Below, one piece after another: positions 41,178 through 49,738 of a stretch of DNA of 52,258 nucleotides (positions within the stretch are counted from its first letter, which is position 1; each line of letters starts with the position of its first letter). A model generated the notes under the pieces. It saw only the letters and a list, made by a program, of their open reading frames with translations. It was not told the origin of the DNA and did not search any database. A program made the translations under genes and the position numbers. The stretch is from Paracoccaceae bacterium (lineage in GTDB: Bacteria > Pseudomonadota > Alphaproteobacteria > Rhodobacterales > Rhodobacteraceae), in contig PAQV01000038.1 in NCBI GenBank assembly GCA_002709405.1, positions 1 through 52,258 of the forward strand, written 5' to 3'.

Positions 41178-41192
41178 ATACGGGAGGGGTAT
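41178..41192. promoter_or_regulatory. BenM/CatM-type ATAC-N7-GTAT operator
   Basis: ATAC-N7-GTAT matches the established BenM/CatM consensus exactly. It lies 3 bases before the LysR start codon and covers that gene's ribosome-binding purines, so binding here would repress the regulator itself. Confidence 0.65.
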
Positions 41193-41195
41193 AGT

Positions 41196-42125
41196 ATGGA
41201 GATGAAGCAGCTCCGCTACTTCGTGGCGGTCGCGCGGGAACGGAATTTCTCGCGGGCCGCGGAATCGCTGAACATGGCCCAGCCGCCGCTCAGCCGGCAG
41301 ATCCAGGTGCTGGAGGCCGAGATGGGCACCGAGCTGATCGACCGGTCGGTGCGCCCGCTCAGGTTGACGACATCCGGGCGCCTGTTCCTGAAACAGGCCG
41401 AACAGATCCTCGACCATGCCGAGGCGACCAAGACGATGATCCACCGCACGGTCACCGGGTCCAAGCGCAGCGTGGTGTTCGGCTTCGTGGCCTCGACCAT
41501 GTACGGGCGGTTCCCGGCCCTGATCCGCAGCTTTCGCAAGCTGGCCCAGGATGTCGACCTGCACTTGCTGGAGATGAGCAGCCTTGAACAGATCAATGCG
41601 CTGAAGGAAGGCCGCATCGACGCGGGTTTCGGGACGCAGCGGTTCGACGACCCGGCCATCCGGCGGGTGCTGCTGCGCGAGGAGCAGATGATCGTGGCCA
41701 TGCCGATCACCCATCCGCTGGCCGGATCGGACGACCCGCTGCCCCTGTCGCGGATCGCCGAGGAACCGCAGATCCTTTACCCCAGCAAGCCGCGCCCCAG
41801 CTATGCCGACCAGGTGCTGACCGTCTTCCACGACCATGGCCTGACCCCGGCCATCGCCCACGAGGCGCGCGAATTGCACATCGCCATGGGCCTGGTCGCG
41901 GCCGCGGAAGGGATCGCCGTCGTGCCGGAATCGCTGGAACGGCTGCGCATGGAAGGCATCTGTTATCGCCCCATCGAGGAACACGCGACCTCACCGATCT
42001 TCATGAGCATCCGCCAGGGCGACACGTCTCGCCCGATCTGCCAGATGAAGGACGTCATCTGCGACATGTATCCCGGATGGGGCTACGCGGTGCCCGAGGG
42101 TCTGCGCGATCCCATGGGGGGATGA
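41196..42125 (+). CDS. LysR-family regulator, BenM/CatR-like
   Basis: A 309-residue regulator. The MEMKQLRYFVAVARERNFSR opening and LNMAQPPLSRQIQVLE helix-turn-helix match the BenM/CatM/ClcR group. The effector domain contains VVFGFVASTMYGRFPALIR and AMGLVAAAEGIAVVPESL. It is divergent from benA with a 285-base gap, the standard place for the benzoate-operon activator. It probably responds to benzoate and/or cis,cis-muconate. The consensus site at its own start suggests autorepression. Confidence 0.9.
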   Translation: MEMKQLRYFVAVARERNFSRAAESLNMAQPPLSRQIQVLEAEMGTELIDRSVRPLRLTTSGRLFLKQAEQILDHAEATKTMIHRTVTGSKRSVVFGFVASTMYGRFPALIRSFRKLAQDVDLHLLEMSSLEQINALKEGRIDAGFGTQRFDDPAIRRVLLREEQMIVAMPITHPLAGSDDPLPLSRIAEEPQILYPSKPRPSYADQVLTVFHDHGLTPAIAHEARELHIAMGLVAAAEGIAVVPESLERLRMEGICYRPIEEHATSPIFMSIRQGDTSRPICQMKDVICDMYPGWGYAVPEGLRDPMGG

Positions 42126-42158
42126 CCCGGCCCCCCGTGCGGTCCAGGGGCCGGCCCG

Positions 42159-43235
42159 TCACATCGGCTTTTGCCCCATGGCGTAGCGATTGGCGAGATC
42201 GGTCAGGCCCCGGAACTTCTTGCGATAGGCCGCCGGGGACAGGCCCACGCGTTTCTTGAACACGCGCCGGAACGAGGACCCGTCCTCGTAGCCGACCGAT
42301 GCCGCGATATCGTCAATCGAGCGCTGCTCGCGTTCCAGGACCTGCTTGGCCTCTTCGATCCGAAGCGCCTGCACGTAGTCGATCGGCGTATAGCCCGTGG
42401 CCGCCCGGAACCTCCGCGCAAAGGTCCGCGCCCCCAGCCCGGATTTCTCGACCATGCGCTCGACCGGCTTGGGGCTGTCGTAATGCTCGGCGATCCAGGC
42501 CTGGCATTCCGACATCAGCGCGTCCTTGACCTCCATCGGGCGTGTCATGACGGCGTAGGGCGACTGGCCTTCCACGTGGTCCGACATCAGGAAGACCTTC
42601 GCCGTGTCGACCGCGTGGCGATAGCCGCAGTAGCGGGCGATCAGGTAGAAGGCCAGGTCGTGCCACGCGCTGACCGCACCGGCGGTCACGATGCCCTCGT
42701 CCTGGGCGTTCAGGCACAGCGCCGCGCTTTCCAGGAAGGACACCTTGGGATAAAACCGGTGGAACATGTCGCGATAGGCCCAATGGGCGGTTGCCTTGCG
42801 CCCATCAAGAAGTCCGGCCTCTGCCAGAACCAGCGCCCCGGAACAGACCGACGAAATCAACACCCCCGCCGCGTGCAGGTCGCGGATCCAGGCGCATTCG
42901 CGCGGATAGCGCCCCGTCGGAACGCCCGTCACCGCGACGTACATGTCGCAGACGATCACCGCGTCGGGGCGGGCCCCGGGCGCCCGCAGATCGTCCAGGC
43001 CGGCATGGGGACGGACAGGGATATCGCCCGCGCAATTGAACGGACGGCCGTCGGCACAGACGATCCGCACGTCCAGCAGCTCTCGTTCAGGAAAGCCCTT
43101 GACCATCTCGGGGTAAATGCCGCCGACCGTGGTCAGCACGTCGTACAAACCATACAGCACCATGGCCGAGGTATCAGGCGAGGCCAGAAGCGCGATCACG
43201 GGCCGCCGACGCGCAGGCTGCATCGTCTCTGTCAC
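42159..43235 (-). CDS. GlxA-type AraC-family regulator with DJ-1/PfpI domain
   Basis: A 358-residue protein. Residues 12-205 form a DJ-1/PfpI-like amidotransferase fold with the elbow ISSVCSGALVLAEAGLLDG. Residues 225-345 carry two AraC helix-turn-helix motifs, including VEKSGLGARTFARRFRAATG and SVGYEDGSSFRRVFKKRVGL. A GTG at 43235 starts the frame, and an ATG at 43223 is an alternative. Proteins of this layout often govern nitrogenous or quaternary-amine compound use, though the ligand here is unknown. It is divergent from the flavin oxidase gene, its likely target. Confidence 0.88.
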   Translation of the reverse strand: MTETMQPARRRPVIALLASPDTSAMVLYGLYDVLTTVGGIYPEMVKGFPERELLDVRIVCADGRPFNCAGDIPVRPHAGLDDLRAPGARPDAVIVCDMYVAVTGVPTGRYPRECAWIRDLHAAGVLISSVCSGALVLAEAGLLDGRKATAHWAYRDMFHRFYPKVSFLESAALCLNAQDEGIVTAGAVSAWHDLAFYLIARYCGYRHAVDTAKVFLMSDHVEGQSPYAVMTRPMEVKDALMSECQAWIAEHYDSPKPVERMVEKSGLGARTFARRFRAATGYTPIDYVQALRIEEAKQVLEREQRSIDDIAASVGYEDGSSFRRVFKKRVGLSPAAYRKKFRGLTDLANRYAMGQKPM

Positions 43236-43318
43236 TTTCGGTCCGGTCCTGTCACATGCGCCCAGTCACGGTGTCCAGTTTCGCACGTTTCCAGCCTATT
43301 TGCCACTGTCACCGAAAG
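43229..43318. promoter_or_regulatory. Repeated CTGTCAC motifs and CTTTCGGT dyad in the divergent region
   Basis: CTGTCAC occurs at 43229-43235, 43249-43255 (exactly 20 bases apart) and 43306-43312; CAGTCAC is at 43263-43269. CTTTCGGT (43235-43242) is mirrored by ACCGAAAG (43311-43318). Spaced direct repeats are typical of AraC-family sites. Confidence 0.45.
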
Positions 43319-43364
43319 GTCTTGGCCCGGATAACCGGCGCATCGCAATTGGATGGAGGTTCCA

Positions 43365-44759
43365 ATGGACACGCAAACGACCACGATCGACGAATTGAAA
43401 TCCGGCTTCTCGGGCGACGTGCTGGTCCCCGGCGATCCGGCCTATGACGAGGCGCGCCAGGTCTGGAACGCGATGATCGACCGCCGGCCGACGCTCATCG
43501 CCCGCTGCGAAAGTACCGAGGACGTGATGGCGGCCGTCCGCTTCGCGTCTGACAAGGGCTTGCCCGTGTCCATCCGGGGCGGCGGTCACAACGTGGCGGG
43601 TCACGCGGTGTGCGACACCGGCGTGATGGTCGACCTGTCGAAAATGCGCTCGGTGCGTGTCGATCCGGACAAGCGGATCGCCTACGCGGACGGCGGGGCC
43701 ACCTGGGCCGACATGGACGCCGCCACCCAGGTCTTCGGGCTGGCCACGCCCGGCGGGCTGATCTCGGAAACCGGGGTGGCGGGCCTGACCCTGTCGGGCG
43801 GCTTTGGATACCTGCGCGGCCAGCACGGGCTGAGCATCGACAACCTTCTGGCGGCCGATGTCGTGACCGCAGACGGCCGGCTGACCCGCGCCAGTGCGAC
43901 CGAGAACCCCGATCTCCTCTGGGCGCTCAAGGGCGGCGGCGGGAATTTCGGCATTGTCGTCCGTTTCGAATTCGCCCTGCACCCGGTCGGGCCAGAGGTG
44001 TTCTTCGTCGCCCCGATCTACGCGATGGAGGACGGCCCCGGCCCCATCCGGGCATGGCGGGACTATATTTCCCAGCACGACGAGGCCCTTGCGATGATCT
44101 GCGAGTTCTCGACCGTCCCCGAGGATGACGAGTTTCCGCAGCAATACTGGGGCAAGAAGGTCTTTGCGCTGGTGGCCGTCGTCACCGGAGACCTCGACGC
44201 CGCCGAAGAGCTCGCCCGCCCCCTGCGCGAACTGGGCCCGCTGGTGACGGATTTCTCTGGCCGGATGCCCTATGCGGAGGTCCAGCGCCTGTTCGATGCC
44301 CAGACGCCCTTCGCCACGATGCGCTGCTATTGGAAGGCGCTCTACCTGGCGGATCTGCCCGACGAGATGATCGACCTCGCCATGGCCAATGCAAAGGCCG
44401 CGCCGTCGCCGAACACGATCTCGTCCCTGTGGAACATGGGCCACGGCGTGCGGGCGGTGGCCGCCGAGGCGACAGCCTTTGGCGACCGGTCCATGGGCTG
44501 GATGTACTCGGCCGACGGGGTCTGGGCAGACGCGGCGGACGATGCGGCCAACATCGCCTGGGCACGGGCCAGCTGGCTAAAGGCGGAACCCTTCGGGCAC
44601 GAGGGCCGGGCCTACCTGAATTTCCCCGGCCATGGCGAGGACGACACGCTCACCCGCGCCGCCTTCGGGGACGGCTATGACCGGCTTGCCCGCATCAAGG
44701 CGCAATACGACCCGCACAACATGTTCCGGTTCAACCAGAACATCACGCCGGCGGGCTGA
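43365..44759 (+). CDS. FAD-linked oxidase, berberine-bridge-enzyme-like
   Basis: A 464-residue flavoprotein of the vanillyl-alcohol-oxidase fold. PVSIRGGGHNVAGHAVCDTG holds His75, the expected 8-alpha-histidyl FAD attachment site. GVAGLTLSGGFGYLRGQHGLS and DNLLAADVVTADG form the rest of the FAD domain. I see no cysteine at the second attachment position, so attachment is probably through His only. NMFRFNQNI near the end is the family C-terminus. GGAGG between two in-frame ATGs selects 43365. It oxidises an alcohol, amine or sugar with oxygen or another acceptor; the substrate is unknown. Confidence 0.88.
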   Translation: MDTQTTTIDELKSGFSGDVLVPGDPAYDEARQVWNAMIDRRPTLIARCESTEDVMAAVRFASDKGLPVSIRGGGHNVAGHAVCDTGVMVDLSKMRSVRVDPDKRIAYADGGATWADMDAATQVFGLATPGGLISETGVAGLTLSGGFGYLRGQHGLSIDNLLAADVVTADGRLTRASATENPDLLWALKGGGGNFGIVVRFEFALHPVGPEVFFVAPIYAMEDGPGPIRAWRDYISQHDEALAMICEFSTVPEDDEFPQQYWGKKVFALVAVVTGDLDAAEELARPLRELGPLVTDFSGRMPYAEVQRLFDAQTPFATMRCYWKALYLADLPDEMIDLAMANAKAAPSPNTISSLWNMGHGVRAVAAEATAFGDRSMGWMYSADGVWADAADDAANIAWARASWLKAEPFGHEGRAYLNFPGHGEDDTLTRAAFGDGYDRLARIKAQYDPHNMFRFNQNITPAG

Positions 44760-44859
44760 TGGTCCAGACCGTGACCAGGCGCATCCCAAGGTTTGACGCC
44801 TTGGGGTGCCGCCGCCTACCCTGTCCCTCGACCGGGGGGCATTGGAGGCGGCACATCCC

Positions 44860-45651
44860 ATGACGTTTCAATTGGCAGGCAACGGCCCGAGGATCTACGA
44901 AGAGGTCATGGTTCCGCTCTGGTTCGGGCGATGGGCAGAGACGCTTGTTGACCGGGTCGACCTGCGCCCCGCGCAGCGGGTGTTGGACGTTGCCTGCGGA
45001 ACCGGGGTGACGACACGGCTGGCCCGGGCCAAGGTCGGGCCGACCGGCACGGTGGACGGGCTCGACATCAATGCGCCGATGATCGCCAAGGCCAGGGAGC
45101 TGGCCGGCGATCTCGATATCGGCTGGATCGAAAGCGACGTCTGCGACAGCGGCCTGCCGTCCGGCTCCGTCGACGTCATCCTGTCGCAACACGGCTATCA
45201 TTACTTCCCGGACAAGGCGCGCGCCCTTGCCGAGTTTTCCCGGCTGCTCGTTCCCGGCGGGCGCCTGGCGTTCTCGATCTGGGACGGGCACAGCCGCTAT
45301 ACCAAAGCCCTCTGTGCGGCGGTCGAGCATCACATCTCGCCCGAGGTTGCCTGCAAACAACGCGCGCAACGGGAAACGCCAAGCGCGGCGGATCTTGCGG
45401 AACAGGTCTATGCACAAGGGTTTTCCGACGTGGTCGTCCATCGTCAGGAATTGATGATCGACGTGCCCTCCGCGCCCGAGTTCGTGCCCCTGCACCTGGC
45501 CTCGATGCCGATCGCGGGCGCCTTCCTGGCGCTTCCCGACGACCGCAAACAGGCCCTGATCGACGAGGTCGGGGCGTCCCTCGCCGACTACGCCCATAAC
45601 GACCGGCTGATCTATCCCGACGCCGTCCATGTCGTGATCGCCCACAGGTAG
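44860..45651 (+). CDS. Class I SAM-dependent methyltransferase
   Basis: A 263-residue protein. VLDVACGTGVTTRLARAKVG is the SAM-binding motif I, VDGLDINAPMIAKARE motif II, and VDVILSQHGYHYFPDKARAL the motif IV region. It resembles the UbiE/COQ5-like group in its core. The ATG at 44860 is preceded by GGAGG at long spacing; the frame opens 18 codons earlier. It follows the flavin oxidase gene by 100 bases on the same strand and could modify that enzyme's substrate or product. No target can be named. Confidence 0.85.
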   Translation: MTFQLAGNGPRIYEEVMVPLWFGRWAETLVDRVDLRPAQRVLDVACGTGVTTRLARAKVGPTGTVDGLDINAPMIAKARELAGDLDIGWIESDVCDSGLPSGSVDVILSQHGYHYFPDKARALAEFSRLLVPGGRLAFSIWDGHSRYTKALCAAVEHHISPEVACKQRAQRETPSAADLAEQVYAQGFSDVVVHRQELMIDVPSAPEFVPLHLASMPIAGAFLALPDDRKQALIDEVGASLADYAHNDRLIYPDAVHVVIAHR

Positions 45652-45692
45652 CGGCGCGGGTGGCCGGATGGCCCATGTGGACGGCGCGCAGA

Positions 45693-45729
45693 TTGACATG
45701 CGCCGGGGGGCGGCCTCTAACATCGCGCC
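45693..45729 (+). promoter_or_regulatory. Promoter placed for a leaderless transcript
   Basis: TTGACA (45693-45698), a 17-base spacer and TCTAAC (45716-45721) make a good sigma-70-like promoter. Transcription would begin at about 45727-45729, and the ATG is at 45730. No Shine-Dalgarno sequence precedes the ATG, so the message is probably leaderless. Confidence 0.55.
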
Positions 45730-46794
45730 ATGACCGGTCGCCGCGAGGATATCAGCTCCTGGATCGCAGGAGAGATAGACCGCCTGTCGCCCGGCGACCG
45801 GCTGCCCACGGTGCGCGAGATGATGCGCCGGTTCGGGACCGCGCAACGGGTCATCGAGGCCGCCCTCGCCCCCCACCTGCAGGCCGGCCGCCTTGTGTCC
45901 CGGAGGGGCCTGGGCATCGTGGTCACCGAACCGCCTGAACCGGTCGATCCATGGGAGGCCGACGTGCTGGTGCTCTATCGGTTGTCGGCCAGCCGCCTGG
46001 CCCGCAACCTCTTGATGGAGCTTGAACATCGCATCAAGGCGCGCGGCCATCGCATCCTGATCCTGGGCTTCTCGGACGAGGACCAGGCCCTGTCGATCCT
46101 GTCCCGCCTTGGCCGCTTCCGGGTCTGCCTTGTGCAGGTCCATTTCGAACTCATCACCCTGCCCTTCCTGGCCGAACTGTCCGAACATGCGGCACAGGTG
46201 GTGGTCGACGGGATCTCGACCACCGGGGTCGGGGTGGACGCCATCGGCACCAACTGGCGCGAGGCCCTGGCCGTTGCCATGCGCCACCTGCGCGAGGCCG
46301 GCCACGAGCGCATCGCCTTCCTGACCTCGGGCCACGCGGCCCGGCCCATCGCCATGGCCCGGCAGGAATACCTGCGCCAGGCCGAACGGATGGAGGGCGG
46401 CGGCTGGCTGATCGCGCTCGACGCCCTGCCCGGAGATTACACCGCCCGGGACATGACCGCCGCGATCGCCGCCCACCAGGACACCCGGGGCACCCTGCCC
46501 TTCACCGCCCTGATCACCTGGGGCGTGGTCGACGGCCACCTGGTCGGCCGGGCCTTCGACGCGCTGCGCCTGGTGCCCGGCCCCGACCTGTCGCTGGTGA
46601 TCCTGGGCAGCGTCGATTTCCGCTCGGAACACCTCGACCGGTTCGACGTGGTCGGCAATTCCAACGCCGAGAAGATCGACACGTTCGAACGGGTTGTCCT
46701 GTCGCGGCTGGACCCCGACGGCCCGGCCCCCGCGACCCATTACCTGCCCATCCGCCACCTGGAACAGGGTAGCGTCACGGCACCCGACACCTGA
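45730..46794 (+). CDS. GntR/LacI-type transcriptional regulator
   Basis: A 354-residue hybrid. Residues 1-65 are a GntR winged helix (LPTVREMMRRFGTAQRVIEA, wing RRGLGIVVT). Residues 75-350 are a LacI-like periplasmic-binding-protein sensor, with VLVLYRLSASRLARNLLMEL, VVVDGISTTGVGVDAIGTNW and MRHLREAGHERIAFLTSG as typical strands. It resembles AraR-type sugar repressors in layout. It begins the sugar locus; its stop codon overlaps the left arm of a 9-bp operator before the oxidoreductase gene. Control by an imported sugar or polyol is likely. Confidence 0.88.
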   Translation: MTGRREDISSWIAGEIDRLSPGDRLPTVREMMRRFGTAQRVIEAALAPHLQAGRLVSRRGLGIVVTEPPEPVDPWEADVLVLYRLSASRLARNLLMELEHRIKARGHRILILGFSDEDQALSILSRLGRFRVCLVQVHFELITLPFLAELSEHAAQVVVDGISTTGVGVDAIGTNWREALAVAMRHLREAGHERIAFLTSGHAARPIAMARQEYLRQAERMEGGGWLIALDALPGDYTARDMTAAIAAHQDTRGTLPFTALITWGVVDGHLVGRAFDALRLVPGPDLSLVILGSVDFRSEHLDRFDVVGNSNAEKIDTFERVVLSRLDPDGPAPATHYLPIRHLEQGSVTAPDT

Positions 46795-46827
46795 GTATAA
46801 CTCCCGTTCTCAGGTTAATTATACTCA
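46792..46827. promoter_or_regulatory. Operator with 9-bp arms before the Gfo/Idh gene
   Basis: TGAGTATAA (46792-46800) and TTATACTCA (46819-46827) are a perfect inverted repeat, 27 bases from start to start. The right arm contains TATACT, a good -10 box. A bound regulator would cover the promoter of the oxidoreductase and transporter operon. Confidence 0.65.
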
Positions 46828-46864
46828 CATACGATGGCTCCGAATCGTGTTTTCAGGAGCCTCC

Positions 46865-48169
46865 ATGCCCGCACCCACGTCCGATCCCGTGTCCCGCCCG
46901 GCACAGGTGTCCCCCGGCCAGGTGACGTCCGACACCATCGGCGTCGCCATCATCGGCGCCGGCGAACGCGGGGTCTATTACGTCGGCAGCCGCATGGCCG
47001 AACTGGCCGCGGAAACCGGATTTCGCATCGTCAGCGTCTTCGACCGCCTGCCCGCCCGCGGCCAGCTGGCCGCCGCCCACCTGAACGCGCTTTACGCCGG
47101 ACAGGGGCTCGATCACTCGGTCCGCGTGGCCCGGGACCTGGACGCCGCCGTCTCCGACCCCGCCGTGCAGATGGTGCTGGTCACGACCCACACCAACGCC
47201 CACCTGGACCCGGTGCGCGCCGCCGTGAAGGCCGGCAAGCGGGTCTACCTGGACAAGCCGATCTCGGTCAGCCTGGCCGATGCCGAGGCCATCGTCGACG
47301 CCGAAACCGCGTCCGGCCAGCCGATCATGATGGGCTTCACCCGCCGCTACGAACGCCCCTGGATCGAGGCCATCGGCCTGTCGCGCAGCGGGGCCACCGG
47401 TGATCCGCGGATGGTGCTGTTGCGCTCGGTCATTCCCTACACGCGCTACCTGCAGCTGTGGCACCGCACCAACGCGGCCTCCGGCGGGGCGATCAACGAC
47501 AAGGGCTCGCATCATTTCGACGTGCTGAACTGGGTCGCCGGGTCCGAAGCCGCCACCGTCACCGCCATCGGCGGGCGCTCGTCGATCTTCGCCCCCGACC
47601 CCACCGCGCCGGCGCGCTGTTCCGAATGCACCCGCGACTGCCCCTACCGCCGCCACGAGACGCTGATCGACGTGGCCGAGGGCGTGGGCCGGGTGCCGAA
47701 CGACAGCTGGCTGCAGGCCGACAACCCCGCCGACCGCAACGACAATTGCGTCTACCTGCCCGGCTCGGACATCGACGACCACGCCGTGGTCACCGTGCGC
47801 TATGAAAACGGCCTGGTGGCCTGCCTCTTCTTTACCATCTTCGGACCCTATGCCGAGGACCAGGAAACGCTGGAAATCATCGGCGACACCGGCCGGCTGC
47901 GGATGGAGCGCCACTCGGGCCAGATCGACCTGGTCACGGACCACGGCGCCACCCGCGAGGTGATCGAGGCCGGGGCCGACAACCGCGATTCCTCTCACTT
48001 CGGGGCCGATCTTGAACTGGTGCGCACCATGCGCCGCTTCGTCGGCGGCGAAATCCCCCCCGCCGGGGTGCGCGACGGGCTGGCCTCGTTGCGCCTGGTC
48101 GAGGCCGCGCGCAAGTCGATGGCCGCGCAGGGCCGCCCGGTGAACCCGCGCACGCAGGAGTACCTATGA
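46865..48169 (+). CDS. Gfo/Idh/MocA-family oxidoreductase
   Basis: A 434-residue NAD(P)-dependent enzyme. The Rossmann turn IGAGERGVYY lies at about residues 30-39, and YLDKPISVSLADA carries the catalytic Lys131. GGAINDKGSHHFDVLNWVAG (about residues 207-226) is the C-terminal substrate motif with its His pair. A Cys252-x2-Cys255-x3-Cys259 group (ARCSECTRDCPY) may hold a metal or make disulfides. AGGAG precedes the ATG. It probably oxidises a sugar, inositol or other polyol taken up by the adjacent ABC system. It overlaps the next gene by ATGA. Confidence 0.9.
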   Translation: MPAPTSDPVSRPAQVSPGQVTSDTIGVAIIGAGERGVYYVGSRMAELAAETGFRIVSVFDRLPARGQLAAAHLNALYAGQGLDHSVRVARDLDAAVSDPAVQMVLVTTHTNAHLDPVRAAVKAGKRVYLDKPISVSLADAEAIVDAETASGQPIMMGFTRRYERPWIEAIGLSRSGATGDPRMVLLRSVIPYTRYLQLWHRTNAASGGAINDKGSHHFDVLNWVAGSEAATVTAIGGRSSIFAPDPTAPARCSECTRDCPYRRHETLIDVAEGVGRVPNDSWLQADNPADRNDNCVYLPGSDIDDHAVVTVRYENGLVACLFFTIFGPYAEDQETLEIIGDTGRLRMERHSGQIDLVTDHGATREVIEAGADNRDSSHFGADLELVRTMRRFVGGEIPPAGVRDGLASLRLVEAARKSMAAQGRPVNPRTQEYL

Positions 48170-49713
48170 CCGCGCAACTGCCTCTCCACATGACGCCGCT
48201 GGCCACCCGGCTGGGCCTGCGCCCCTGTTACGGCGACATCCACAACCATTGCGACCTGTCCTATGGCCACGGCCGCTTTGCCGATGCGCTGGCCCGGGCG
48301 GCGCTGCAACTGGATTTCCTGTCGATCACCGGCCACGCCCATTGGCCCGACATGCCCGTCGACGTGCCCGAGGTCGCCCATATCGTCGATTTCCACGTCA
48401 AGGGCTTTGCCAGGCTGCGCGACGGCTGGAGCGCCCATTACGATGCGCTGGCCGCAGCCGATGGGCCGGGTTTCACGGTGTTCCCGGGCTATGAAATCCA
48501 TTCCTGCGAACATGGCGATTACACCATCGTCTACCGCGACATCGACGGCGCGCCGCTGCACCTGGCCGACAGCCCGGCCGAACTGAAAGCGGTCCTGCAG
48601 GCCACGATGCCGGGCCGGGCCCTGGCCTTCCCGCATCACATCGGCTACCGGCAGGGCGCGCGGGGCATCAACTGGGACACCTTCGATCCCGGCCTGTCGC
48701 CCTTCGTCGAGATGAACTCGATGCACGGCACCGCCGAAACCTCGGAAAGCGCGCGCGGCTACCTGCATTCCATGGGGCCGGTGGACGGCCGGTCGACCAT
48801 GGCCCACGGGCTGGCCGAGGGCCATGTCTTCGGCATCGTCGGCAACACCGATCACCACTCGGCCTTCCCCGGTTCCTACGGCCACGGGCGGATGTGCGTC
48901 TACGCGGCCTCTGCCGCGCGCGGCCCGCTCTGGGACGCCATGATGGCCCGCCGGACCAACGCCCTGACCGGGGCCAACATCCACCTGCTGACCGCCATCG
49001 GTGACCGGATCCAGGGCGCGATCGTGCCCCCAGCCGATGATGCGGCCCTCGACATCGAGGCGATTGCCGGCGGGGCCATCGACAGCATCGACGTGATCCG
49101 CAACGGCCGGCTGGTCAGCCGTATCTCTCCGGCGCTGACGCCTGCGCCCATAAGCGATGCGGGCGACACCATCCTGTTCCTGGAAATGGGCTGGGGCGCG
49201 CGCGGATCGGCCCATGACTGGACCGGCGAGATCTCGGTCGAGGGCGGCGAGGTCACCGCGCTGGAACCCCGCTTCCGCGGCACCGAGGTCGTGTCCCCCC
49301 TGGAAGGGGCCGACACCGGCTTTGCCCTGCCCTCGGCGACGCTGTCGGACTGCACCGCCCGGTTCCGCGTCATGGCCCAGGCCAACCCGAACAATTCCAC
49401 CACCGCCACCCAGGGCATCGCCCTGCGGCTGACCCTGGGCGACGACGCGGTCATCCGGGCCACCCTGTGCGGCCAGGACATCACCCTGCCGGCGGCCCGC
49501 CTGCGCGCGGGATCGGTGTCGGGCAACCTCGGGCCGATCGACAGCCCGGCCTGGCTGTTCCACCCCCTGCCCGACCCCGCCGACTGGCAATGGCAGGGGC
49601 GCCTCCCGCTGGGGGCGCTGACGGCCGGTGAAACCATTTACGTCCGCCTGCGCCAGGCGGACGGGCAGATGGCCTGGGCCTCGCCCATCTACTGCCGCGA
49701 TGGCGTGCAATGA
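48166..49713 (+). CDS. PHP-superfamily metal-dependent hydrolase, DUF3604-like
   Basis: A 515-residue protein. An N-terminal PHP-like metal site reads CYGDIHNHCDLSYGHG, then LSITGHAHWPDMP, FPGYEIHS, LAFPHHIGYR and GNTDHHSAF: the spaced His/Asp/Glu set of PHP phosphoesterases and related hydrolases. From about residue 300 the chain is beta-rich (AIDSIDVIRNGRLVSRI, IYVRLRQADGQMAWASPIYC), a likely sandwich domain. No signal peptide is evident. Coupled by overlap to the oxidoreductase and followed by a sugar importer, it may hydrolyse an ester or glycosidic bond in the imported compound. The reaction is unknown. Confidence 0.75.
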   Translation: MTAQLPLHMTPLATRLGLRPCYGDIHNHCDLSYGHGRFADALARAALQLDFLSITGHAHWPDMPVDVPEVAHIVDFHVKGFARLRDGWSAHYDALAAADGPGFTVFPGYEIHSCEHGDYTIVYRDIDGAPLHLADSPAELKAVLQATMPGRALAFPHHIGYRQGARGINWDTFDPGLSPFVEMNSMHGTAETSESARGYLHSMGPVDGRSTMAHGLAEGHVFGIVGNTDHHSAFPGSYGHGRMCVYAASAARGPLWDAMMARRTNALTGANIHLLTAIGDRIQGAIVPPADDAALDIEAIAGGAIDSIDVIRNGRLVSRISPALTPAPISDAGDTILFLEMGWGARGSAHDWTGEISVEGGEVTALEPRFRGTEVVSPLEGADTGFALPSATLSDCTARFRVMAQANPNNSTTATQGIALRLTLGDDAVIRATLCGQDITLPAARLRAGSVSGNLGPIDSPAWLFHPLPDPADWQWQGRLPLGALTAGETIYVRLRQADGQMAWASPIYCRDGVQ

Positions 49714-49738
49714 ACGAAACAAGGACAGGGAGTCCGAC

